A stretch of 5,280 nucleotides of DNA, taken from contig JANNRA010000029.1 of the NCBI GenBank assembly GCA_031401035.1, forward strand, positions 1-5,280, read 5' to 3'. The position numbers and the translations under genes were made by a program. The notes below the pieces were generated by a model. That model saw nothing but the letters and a program-made list of their open reading frames with translations, was not told the DNA's origin and did no database searches. Shown here piece after piece: positions 1 to 5,242 of this stretch. The number at the start of each line of letters is the position of its first letter. Positions within the stretch are counted from its first letter, which is position 1. The DNA is from JANNRA01 sp031401035 (GTDB taxonomy: Bacteria > Desulfobacterota > Binatia > HRBIN30 > CADEER01).

Positions 1-53
1 GGCCGGCGCGCCGGCGCGGGCGGCGTGACGCGGCGGCGGCGGCGCCCGGCGCG

Positions 54-590
54 ATGCCCAACTTCCGCCACCGCCTGACCCGCCCGCAACAACGCATCTA
101 CGATCGCAGCAACGGGATCGGCGGCATTCCGCTGCGCCCGACGCCGCGCCTGGGGCGCGCCGTCGCGCTGCTCGAATGGCCGCTCGCGCACGGCGATCGG
201 CCGCGCACCGAGCGCGTCGCGCAGGTCATCTGCGACGAATTGTGCGGGGTTCTGCGCGTGCCGCCGCTGCGCGTGCAGGTGAAGGCGACGCGCCCCTCGG
301 ACGCGCGCGGCGAGTTGCACGGCCTCTACGAGTCGGCCGGTCGCACGCAGCTGATCAGCGTCTGGATGCTCACCGCCAAACGCGGCCAGTTGGTGAAGTA
401 CCGCACCTTCCTCCGCACCCTGGTGCATGAGATGGGGCACCACCTCGACTATCAGTTGCTGCGCCTCGGCGACTCGTTCCATACGGACGGATTCTTCAAG
501 CGCGAGTCGAGCCTCGTCCACCAACTGCTCGCCGCCGCCGCCCGCGCCGCGCCGGCGCCGGCGACGCCAGACGACGCTCCCGTGCCATGA
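54..590 (+). CDS. Putative zinc-metallopeptidase-like protein with HEMGHH motif
   Basis: This encodes a 178-residue soluble protein with no signal peptide or membrane segment. Residues 125-130 read HEMGHH, within LVHEMGHHLDY. This is the HExxH zinc-binding and catalytic signature of gluzincin/SprT/ImmA-type peptidases. Possible third ligands lie downstream in the SFHTDGF segment (H143) and at E151. The N-terminal half carries TRPQQRIYDRSN and the middle carries GELHGLYE, which look like conserved family blocks, but I cannot assign a named family. The last ~20 residues are an Ala/Pro-rich tail. The ATG at 54 has no visible Shine-Dalgarno sequence, and the frame stays open to the window's left edge with no other start inside it, so the true start could lie outside. 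The substrate is unknown. Peptidase activity is inferred from the motif alone. The next gene begins 53 bases downstream on the same strand. Confidence 0.75.
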   Translation: MPNFRHRLTRPQQRIYDRSNGIGGIPLRPTPRLGRAVALLEWPLAHGDRPRTERVAQVICDELCGVLRVPPLRVQVKATRPSDARGELHGLYESAGRTQLISVWMLTAKRGQLVKYRTFLRTLVHEMGHHLDYQLLRLGDSFHTDGFFKRESSLVHQLLAAAARAAPAPATPDDAPVP

Positions 591-643
591 GGCCGCTGGT
601 CGCATTTGCGTTGCCCATCCTGTAGAAAATCAGTGTGCGGTCG

Positions 644-2191
644 ATGACAGCGGCTGGAGTTCACGACACACAGGTCGAGGTGACCGACAACCTCGACGAG
701 TTGCTGGCGGTGCTGCCGCCGCATCTGGTCGAGGCGCTGCGTGCCGACGCGCGCCTGCCGACGTTGCTGGAGGTCGTCTGCGATCTCGGCCGCCCGCCCG
801 AGGCGCGCTTTCCAGACGGGGTGGCGGTGCTCGCGGCGCCAGCGGTGGGGCGCGAGGATCTCGACTTCGTCGCCGCCCACATCGGCCAGTTCAATGCCGA
901 CAACCGCGCCGGCATCGAGCGCACGCTGCATCGCATCTCGGCGCTGCGCAACCGCGCCGGGGCGCTCGTCGGCGTCACCTGCCGCGTCGGCCGCGCCGTC
1001 TACGGCACCAGCGACGTCATCCGCGACGTCGTCGAAGCCGGTAAGAGCATCCTGCTCGTCGGCCGCCCGGGGGTTGGCAAGACGACCCTGCTGCGCGAGG
1101 CCGCCCGTCTGCTCGCCGACGACCTGCAGCGCCGCGTCATGATCGTCGACACCTCGAACGAGATCGGCGGCGATGGCGACATCCCCCATCCCGGCATCGG
1201 CCATGCCCGCCGCATTCAGGTGCCGGCGCCGCACCGACAGCACGCGGTGATGATCGAGGCGGTCGAGAACCACATGCCCGAAGTGGTGGTGATCGACGAG
1301 ATCGGCACCGAGGCCGAGGCCCTGGCGGCGCGCACGATCGCCGAGCGCGGCGTGCAACTGATCGCGACGGCACACGGCACCTCGCTCGAGAATCTCGTCG
1401 CCAACCCGACGCTCGCCGATCTCGTCGGCGGCATCCAGGCGGTGACGCTCGGCGACGACGAGGCGCGGCGCCGGCGCACGCAGAAGACGGTGCTCGAGCG
1501 CAAGGCGCCGCCGACCTTCGACGTGATCGTCGAGATCCACCAGCGCGATCGCTTCGCGGTGCACCTCGACGTTGCGGCGACGATCGATCGCCTGCTGCGC
1601 CAGCAGTCGATCGCACCCGAATGGCGCGTGCGCCGCGACGACGGCGGCGTCGACGTCGAACCGCCCGCCGCCCTCGCCCCGCCGGCGCTGGCGCGCGGCG
1701 GCCGCGACGTCGACGTCGACGGCGCCGAACGCCCGACGCGCATTTTCCCCTACGCGCTGCGGCGCGAGCGCGTCGAGCGCGCCATCCGCGCCCTGCAGGT
1801 GCCGGCGGTGATCGCCGATGCGCCCAACCATGCCGACGTCGTGCTCACCCTGCGCGCGGTGGCCAAGCAGCAGCCGCGCCGATTGCGCGAGCACTTCGGA
1901 CCCGGCGTGCGGGTGCACACCGTCGCCGCGAACAGTCCGGGCCGGATCGAAGAGGCGCTGCGCGAGATGTTCGCGCTCGATGCGCCGCGCGCCGACCAGG
2001 ACGAGGCGCTGCGCGAAGCCGAGGGCGCCGTCATCGAAGTCATCGCGCGTCGCGCGCCGGTCGAGCTGGCGCCGCGCCCGGCCTACCTGCGCCGCCTGCA
2101 GCACCAACTCGCCGACGCCTACGGGCTGGTCTCACAGAGTGTTGGGCGCGAACCGACGCGCGCCGTCCTCATCCGTCCGGCCGAGCGCTGA
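644..2191 (+). CDS. R3H domain-containing AAA ATPase (Ycf45 / SpoIIIAA-like)
   Basis: This is a ~515-residue cytoplasmic P-loop ATPase of the Ycf45/SpoIIIAA-like group. Counting from the ATG at 644, Walker A is GRPGVGKT (140-147), Walker B is VVVIDEIG (214-221), and an ATAHGTSLENL block follows at about 241-251, which is typical of these secretion-type ATPase relatives. The ATPase core ends near residue 298. A charged linker rich in Ala, Pro and Asp (about 327-365) leads to a C-terminal region ending in an R3H domain, with the Arg-x3-His signature at R483 and H487 and the SQSVGREPTRAVLI strand after it. R3H domains bind single-stranded nucleic acid, so a nucleic-acid-linked ATPase is the likely class; the exact role is not established. 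The start is uncertain: GTG at 635 is in frame and adds three residues, and neither start has a clear Shine-Dalgarno sequence. Long open frames on the opposite strand here are high-GC shadows. Confidence 0.92.
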   Translation: MTAAGVHDTQVEVTDNLDELLAVLPPHLVEALRADARLPTLLEVVCDLGRPPEARFPDGVAVLAAPAVGREDLDFVAAHIGQFNADNRAGIERTLHRISALRNRAGALVGVTCRVGRAVYGTSDVIRDVVEAGKSILLVGRPGVGKTTLLREAARLLADDLQRRVMIVDTSNEIGGDGDIPHPGIGHARRIQVPAPHRQHAVMIEAVENHMPEVVVIDEIGTEAEALAARTIAERGVQLIATAHGTSLENLVANPTLADLVGGIQAVTLGDDEARRRRTQKTVLERKAPPTFDVIVEIHQRDRFAVHLDVAATIDRLLRQQSIAPEWRVRRDDGGVDVEPPAALAPPALARGGRDVDVDGAERPTRIFPYALRRERVERAIRALQVPAVIADAPNHADVVLTLRAVAKQQPRRLREHFGPGVRVHTVAANSPGRIEEALREMFALDAPRADQDEALREAEGAVIEVIARRAPVELAPRPAYLRRLQHQLADAYGLVSQSVGREPTRAVLIRPAER

Positions 2192-2254
2192 TTTCCCCTA
2201 CGGCGACAAGCCGTCCGTGCCGAGCCGGCGCGCGCGTCAAGGCAAAGATTTTTC

Positions 2255-2282
2255 TTGACAGGTGGACCGTCGTCGGTGCAAT
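2255..2282 (+). promoter_or_regulatory. Sigma-70-type promoter upstream of the HU gene
   Basis: A perfect -35 hexamer TTGACA (2255-2260) is followed after 16 bases by TGCAAT (2277-2282), which matches four of six bases of the -10 consensus. It lies in the least GC-rich stretch between the R3H ATPase gene and the HU gene. It predicts a start site near 2289 and a leader of roughly 55 bases. This suggests the HU gene is transcribed on its own rather than only by read-through. Confidence 0.6.
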
Positions 2283-2344
2283 TAGTGACCAACTTTTTCG
2301 CGCAGTTACAACAGCGCTCTATTCAACTGAAAGGTGGGGGTCAT

Positions 2345-2629
2345 ATGACGAAGTCGCAGCTGGTTGAACGGCTGGCCAAGATCGGTGGGGTGACGAAGAA
2401 GCAGGCGCAGGCGATCATGGAGGGGTTGGTCACGACCGTCGTCAGCTCGGTGAAGAAGGGTGAGCCGATCAAGCTCCCCGACCTCGGTACCTTCAAGAAG
2501 GTGCAGAGCAAGGCGCGCATGGGTCGCAATCCACAGACTGGCGAGCCGGTCAAGATCCCAGCCCGCAAGAAGGTCCGCTTCACAGTGTCGAAGAGCTTCA
2601 AGGAGCAAGTCCTGGGCGCCAAGAAGTAG
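2345..2629 (+). CDS. HU-family DNA-binding protein
   Basis: This encodes a 94-residue basic protein of the HU/IHF family, which bends DNA as a dimer and organises the nucleoid. The N-terminal helices run through MTKSQLVERLA and the QAQAIMEGLV region. The glycine-rich turn is LPDLGTF (44-50). The DNA-binding arm carries the diagnostic GRNPQTGEPVKIPARK (60-75), where P63 is the proline that intercalates into DNA. The length is normal for the family (90-100). ATG 2345 is chosen because a strong Shine-Dalgarno stretch, AAAGGTGGGGG (2330-2340), sits just upstream and the family N-terminus begins there. A TTG at 2255 would add 30 unrelated residues and is itself part of the promoter. The gene has its own promoter and terminator and so appears monocistronic. 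HU and IHF subunits cannot be told apart here by eye. Confidence 0.97.
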   Translation: MTKSQLVERLAKIGGVTKKQAQAIMEGLVTTVVSSVKKGEPIKLPDLGTFKKVQSKARMGRNPQTGEPVKIPARKKVRFTVSKSFKEQVLGAKK

Positions 2630-2707
2630 GGCGCCCACGGTACGGAACGCGCTGCAGCGCGGCCGCGATCTGTCGTGAGGCTGATTCCGCACAGCCATCC
2701 ATAAGGT

Positions 2708-2734
2708 CGCGGCGCGCGCGCCGCGCAGTTTTTT
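2708..2734 (+). terminator. Rho-independent terminator after the HU gene
   Basis: An 18-base perfect palindrome (2708-2725) can fold into a seven-pair GC stem with a four-base loop. It is followed after three bases by six T residues (2729-2734). It sits 79 bases past the HU stop codon and before the next gene, as expected for an intrinsic terminator. The short spacer between stem and T tract makes it slightly imperfect. Confidence 0.7.
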
Positions 2735-2805
2735 CATTTCGGTTCCGTCCTGGGTCCTCTGTAGGGTGGCGGGAAATTCAAGTTGCGGAGGTGGGGGACG
2801 TCTAC

Positions 2806-3231
2806 ATGGCCGACCGCTCATTCGGATTGTTTGAACCTGATGCGCTGCTACCAGCCCAGTTCTACGCCGCCTTTCGCGGTGGCTCTGGGGTGCGTGGCGA
2901 GCGACGGCTGATGCTGGCCGTCCTCGAGGACGCGCTCGACTGCTACCAGAAGTACGCCGTCTCACCGGACGGGCATGGGCAGCAGCTATTTGACGAGGCG
3001 AACCATTGGATCGCCTCGAATGACCGCGGCTGGTTCTTCTCCTATGAGAACATCTGCGAGACACTCGAGATCAACCCTGAGTACCTCCGCCGCGGCCTCG
3101 ATTCGTGGCGTAAGGAATCGCCGGTTGGGGCGCGACCGACGGTAGCCGCGGCCCGCGCGGCATCGAAGGTCGAGCCGCCCAGATCCGAGCCGCCCAGATC
3201 CGAGCCTCCAACGATGAGGGCGGCGAGCTGA
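2806..3231 (+). CDS. Uncharacterised small protein with helix-turn-helix-like segment (paralogue A)
   Basis: This encodes a 141-residue soluble protein of unknown function. The conserved core seems to be residues 32-105: an N-terminal helix with LMLAVLEDALDCYQKY (35-50), a central stretch ending in NHWIASNDRGWFFS, and then YENICETLEINPEYLRRGLDSWRKE (80-104). That last segment has the spacing of a helix-turn-helix, resembling sigma-factor region 4 or winged-helix recognition helices. DNA binding is therefore inferred, not shown. The C-terminal ~35 residues are low complexity and include a tandem EPPRS repeat. ATG 2806 follows GGAGGTGGGGG (2787-2797). The in-frame GTG at 2791 lies inside that ribosome-binding stretch and is less likely. 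The stop codon overlaps the coaE start by four bases, which suggests translational coupling. A diverged relative is encoded on the other strand at 3860-4156. Confidence 0.85.
   Translation: MADRSFGLFEPDALLPAQFYAAFRGGSGVRGERRLMLAVLEDALDCYQKYAVSPDGHGQQLFDEANHWIASNDRGWFFSYENICETLEINPEYLRRGLDSWRKESPVGARPTVAAARAASKVEPPRSEPPRSEPPTMRAAS
3172..3209 (+). repeat. Tandem 15-base direct repeat inside the gene tail
   Basis: The unit GAGCCGCCCAGATCC occurs at 3172-3186 and exactly again at 3187-3201, followed by a partial third copy (3202-3209). In the reading frame of the upstream gene it encodes EPPRS-EPPRS-EPPT. The unit is a multiple of three bases, so changes in copy number would keep the frame. It lies within the disordered C-terminal tail, 20 to 55 bases before the coaE start. 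Confidence 0.9.
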
Positions 3232-3830
3232 CGATTCGCACAGTCGGGGTCACCGGCGGCATCGGATCCGGCAAGAGTGCCGTCGTCCGGGTGCTCGCCG
3301 ACCTCGGCGCCACGGTCATCGACGCGGACCGGGTCGGGCACGAGACCTACGTTCCCGGCACGGTCGGCTTCACGCGCGTCGTCGAGGCGTTCGGCGACAG
3401 GGTGGTGGGCGCGGACGGCGCCATCGATCGCCAGCAGCTCGGGGCGATCGTTTTCGCCGATCCGGTCGCGCTGGCGAGGCTGAACGCCATCGTCCACCCG
3501 CTCATTTTCGAGCTGGTCGGGGAGCGGCTGCAGGCAGCGGTCGCGGCCGGGACGGCCCCGGTGGTCGTCGAAGCGGCGTTGCTTGTCGAGGCGGGCTGGG
3601 ACGCCCTGGTCGACGCGGTCTGGGTGGTGATGGCACGCCGCGAGGTGATCGAGGGGCGCCTGATGTCGCAGCGCGGCATGGCGCCGGCGGCAATCGCGGC
3701 ACGCATGCGCGCCCAGCTCGGCGACGACGAACGCGCCGCCCGGGCCGCCGTGGTGATCGACAACAGCGGCTCTCTCGACGCCCTCCGGGCCGAGGTCGAG
3801 CGGCTGTGGCGCGCGCACCTGGTCGAGTGA
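3228..3830 (+). CDS. coaE: Dephospho-CoA kinase
   Basis: CoaE phosphorylates the 3'-hydroxyl of dephospho-CoA with ATP, the last step of coenzyme A synthesis, in the cytoplasm. From CTG 3228 the protein has 200 residues, the usual family length. The P-loop GGIGSGKS is at 10-17, the DADRVGHE motif at 32-39, the conserved HP at 90-91, the QRGM segment near 148-151 and the family's IDNSGS at 177-182. The start is unusual. The frame is open back to a TAA at 3111, but between that stop and the P-loop there is no ATG, GTG or TTG. The first standard start, GTG 3291, would remove the P-loop. CTG 3228 gives the expected N-terminus, overlaps the TGA of the upstream gene in a CTGA junction, and has GAGG at 3216-3219 as a plausible ribosome-binding site. 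ATT 3234 is a weaker alternative, and a sequencing error of GTG to CTG is possible. Confidence 0.95.
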   Translation: MTIRTVGVTGGIGSGKSAVVRVLADLGATVIDADRVGHETYVPGTVGFTRVVEAFGDRVVGADGAIDRQQLGAIVFADPVALARLNAIVHPLIFELVGERLQAAVAAGTAPVVVEAALLVEAGWDALVDAVWVVMARREVIEGRLMSQRGMAPAAIAARMRAQLGDDERAARAAVVIDNSGSLDALRAEVERLWRAHLVE

Positions 3831-3863
3831 GGGGCGGGCGTCGGGCGCCCGCTCTCTCCTCAC
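3827..3863. terminator. Hairpin between convergent genes spanning both stop codons
   Basis: GCGGGCG (3834-3840) pairs with CGCCCGC (3846-3852) around a five-base loop. Outside it, GTGAGG (3827-3832) pairs with CCTCAC (3858-3863). The outer arms include the coaE stop codon (3828-3830) and the stop of the leftward gene (3860-3862). The position suits a bidirectional terminator, but there is no clear T tract on either side, so termination efficiency is uncertain. Confidence 0.5.
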
Positions 3864-4156
3864 GCGGCCTGGCGCAGGGCCTTGCCCTTGGCGATCGGGC
3901 GCTGCTTCAGGCGTCGGCGCACCTCGCCGCGGATGGCGCTGGTGGAGAGACGGAACTGAATACAGACGGCGTCGAGGCTGAAGGCGCTCGACTCGGCGTC
4001 GTACGCAAGGAAATAGGCCTCGGCGTCGGCGCGCACGGCCGGGCAGCCAGTTTCCAGGTCGGCGAAGGCCTGTTCGATCACCGCCAGCATCAGCAGTTCC
4101 TCGGACATCAGGCTGCGGGTGTCGATCTGCGGGGTGAGTATCCGTCCACGAACCAT
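3860..4156 (-). CDS. Uncharacterised small protein with helix-turn-helix-like segment (paralogue B)
   Basis: This encodes a 98-residue basic, soluble protein of unknown function. It aligns by eye with the 141-residue protein encoded upstream of coaE. EELLMLAVIEQAF (19-31) matches ERRLMLAVLEDAL there. FSLDAVCIQFRLSTSAIRGEVRRRLKQ (59-85) matches FSYENICETLEINPEYLRRGLDSWRKE, including F-S, a hydrophobic-Cys pair, and an Arg in the presumed recognition helix. The central region is about five residues shorter. A helix-turn-helix fold and DNA binding are inferred from this pattern only. ATG at 4156 is chosen because GGAGGGAA (complement of 4162-4169) lies five bases upstream. The GTG at 4171 is in frame but overlaps that site. 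The gene is convergent with coaE and divergent from the Fe-S gene, and it has a sigma-54-like promoter. Confidence 0.82.
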   Translation of the reverse strand: MVRGRILTPQIDTRSLMSEELLMLAVIEQAFADLETGCPAVRADAEAYFLAYDAESSAFSLDAVCIQFRLSTSAIRGEVRRRLKQRPIAKGKALRQAA

Positions 4157-4163
4157 GTGACTT

Positions 4164-4177
4164 CCCTCCACGGAGGG
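4164..4177 (-). promoter_or_regulatory. Inverted repeat covering the ribosome-binding site of the leftward gene
   Basis: On the minus strand the site reads CCCTCCGTGGAGGG. It can form a five-pair stem with a four-base loop in which the Shine-Dalgarno GGAGGG is paired with an upstream CCCTC. It could sequester the ribosome-binding site or act as a DNA operator. If transcription starts near 4175, as the sigma-54-like promoter predicts, most of the 5' arm would still be transcribed but little beyond it. Confidence 0.4.
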
Positions 4178-4185
4178 ATGGTTGA

Positions 4186-4202
4186 AGCATGACGCATGCC
4201 AG
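4186..4202 (-). promoter_or_regulatory. Sigma-54 (RpoN)-type -24/-12 promoter
   Basis: The minus strand reads CTGGCATGCGTCATGCT. Against the RpoN consensus YTGGCACG-N4-TTGCW it has the invariant GG and GC at the correct 10-base separation and only two mismatches (T for C, A for T). The predicted start is about 12 bases past the GC, near 4175, leaving a leader of ~20 bases that contains the Shine-Dalgarno sequence. The fit in both sequence and position is good, but a single motif in high-GC DNA can occur by chance. Confidence 0.5.
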
Positions 4203-4309
4203 CGTCACGGAAGCGACGGTCCAGGCCGGGAGGCACGGGTACGTGACAGAAGTGTCGGTCGAACATCCACCAAAAGGGCGCAAAGTGACGGAATAGTGCG
4301 GTGCCGTCT

Positions 4310-4328
4310 GCCGATCCATCTGATCGGC
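4310..4328. promoter_or_regulatory. Perfect dyad, possible operator, in the divergent intergenic region
   Basis: GCCGATC (4310-4316) and GATCGGC (4322-4328) form a perfect inverted repeat around the five-base centre CATCT. It lies between the divergent HTH-like gene and the Fe-S gene, about 50 bases upstream of the rightward -35 element. This is the usual geometry of a dimeric regulator site. There is no T tract, so it is not an obvious terminator. Confidence 0.4.
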
Positions 4329-4379
4329 GAGGTGCTGGTGCACGTCGCACACCGCCTGCGAGAACCAAGTGACGCGACG

Positions 4380-4407
4380 TTGACGACCCGGCGCGGTCCT
4401 TTAGAGT
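4380..4407 (+). promoter_or_regulatory. Sigma-70-type promoter for the Fe-S gene
   Basis: TTGACG (4380-4385) matches five of six bases of the -35 consensus. After 16 bases it is followed by TAGAGT (4402-4407), four of six of the -10 consensus. The predicted start is near 4414, giving a short leader that still includes the GGGAGG ribosome-binding site at 4419-4424. Confidence 0.45.
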
Positions 4408-4429
4408 GCGGCGACGACGGGAGGCAGCG

Positions 4430-5242
4430 ATGGCGGAGGCAATCGGACTCAAGGTGGACGACCCGCGGTTCTGGGACGCCCAGCACCTGCGTGGCGAGGT
4501 CGACCGCATCTTCGACATCTGTTGGGGCTGCCGGCTCTGTTTCAAGTTCTGCGGCAGTTTTCCGACGCTCTTCGAGATGATCGACGCGAAGAGCGAGGCG
4601 AAGCGCACCGACTACCTGGCCGCCCACCCCGAGGTCGGGGCGGCCGCCGACGCCAAGCGCCTCGCCGCGGCGGCCGCCGCGCCAGTCGAACCGGCGCCCC
4701 ACGACGGAGTCGAGGTGGGCGTCACGTACGGCGACGAGCTGCCCGAGTTGCAGGGGCATGCGCGCGACCTGACCAGCGCCGAGATCGACCATGTCGTCGA
4801 CCTCTGCTTCCAGTGCAAGCTCTGCTACCCCAACTGCCCCTACACCCCGCCACACGATTTCGGCCTCGACTTCCCGCGCTTGCTGCTGCGCTGGAAGGCG
4901 CACAATACGCGCCGCGACGGGGTGTCGCTGCAGACGCGCCTGATGCGCGACACGGCAACCATCGGCAAGGTCGCCAGCCTGACGCCGGCGCTGACCAACT
5001 GGGCGCTGCACAACCCCGCCAACCGCGCCGTCATGGAGGGGGTCGTCGGCATCCACCGCGACAAGTTGATGCCGACCTACCACCGCGAGACCTTCCCGCA
5101 GTGGTGGGCAAAGCACACGCCGCGCGTCGAGGCGGCGCAGCCGCTCAAGGGCGGCGTGGGGGGGGGCCGCCGCCCGCCCAGGGGGGGGGGGGGGGGGCCC
5201 CCGGGCGTGGGGGACCGAGGGGGGGCGGGATTTTTGGATTAA
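4430..5242 (+). CDS. Heterodisulfide reductase-related 4Fe-4S protein, 3' end disrupted
   Basis: This is the N-terminal part of a cytoplasmic Fe-S oxidoreductase related to GlpC and HdrB/D-type proteins. Two CxxCxxCxxxC motifs are present, C31-C34-C37-C41 (CWGCRLCFKFC) and C126-C129-C132-C136 (CFQCKLCYPNC). Each should ligate one [4Fe-4S] cluster for electron transfer. An Ala-rich segment (about 63-90) separates them. About 240 residues look genuine. From about base 5155 the reading frame enters homopolymer-G sequence and ends in a meaningless Gly-rich tail at 5242, so the C-terminal cysteine-rich CCG domains expected in this family are absent, very likely from bad sequence rather than biology. 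ATG 4430 is chosen for GGGAGG five bases upstream; GTG 4406 lies in the promoter region. Relatives often sit beside rubrerythrin and DUF3501 genes, which would be off this window. The electron donor and acceptor are unknown. Confidence 0.85.
   Translation: MAEAIGLKVDDPRFWDAQHLRGEVDRIFDICWGCRLCFKFCGSFPTLFEMIDAKSEAKRTDYLAAHPEVGAAADAKRLAAAAAAPVEPAPHDGVEVGVTYGDELPELQGHARDLTSAEIDHVVDLCFQCKLCYPNCPYTPPHDFGLDFPRLLLRWKAHNTRRDGVSLQTRLMRDTATIGKVASLTPALTNWALHNPANRAVMEGVVGIHRDKLMPTYHRETFPQWWAKHTPRVEAAQPLKGGVGGGRRPPRGGGGGPPGVGDRGGAGFLD

Noticed and set aside
1..28. Possible tail of an upstream gene ending at TGA 26-28
   Set aside because: Only eight Ala/Pro/Arg/Gly codons are visible, which is not enough to support a gene in such GC-rich sequence.
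1703..1720. GACGTC repeats in the R3H ATPase gene
   Set aside because: They are short codon repeats encoding Asp-Val in the linker region, with no sign of a regulatory role.
452..2107. 551-residue open frame on the minus strand opposite the R3H ATPase gene
   Set aside because: It is a high-GC shadow: composition is His/Arg/Asp-rich with no recognisable domain, while the plus strand has clear Walker and R3H motifs.
2200..2214. Small hairpin ACGGC-GACAA-GCCGT after the R3H ATPase gene
   Set aside because: The five-pair stem is not followed by a T tract, so it is too weak to call a terminator.
2769..2800. TGGC...TTGC pair upstream of the 141-residue gene, checked as a sigma-54 promoter
   Set aside because: The GG and GC elements are about five bases too far apart for the -24/-12 geometry.
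3806..4192. 128-residue open frame on the plus strand opposite paralogue B
   Set aside because: It overlaps the end of coaE and lacks a ribosome-binding site, whereas the minus-strand gene has a strong one and a relative in the same window.
3042..4352. 436-residue open frame on the minus strand across coaE
   Set aside because: It runs antisense to coaE and overlaps paralogue B in another frame. The protein looks random and the plus-strand CoaE motifs are unambiguous.
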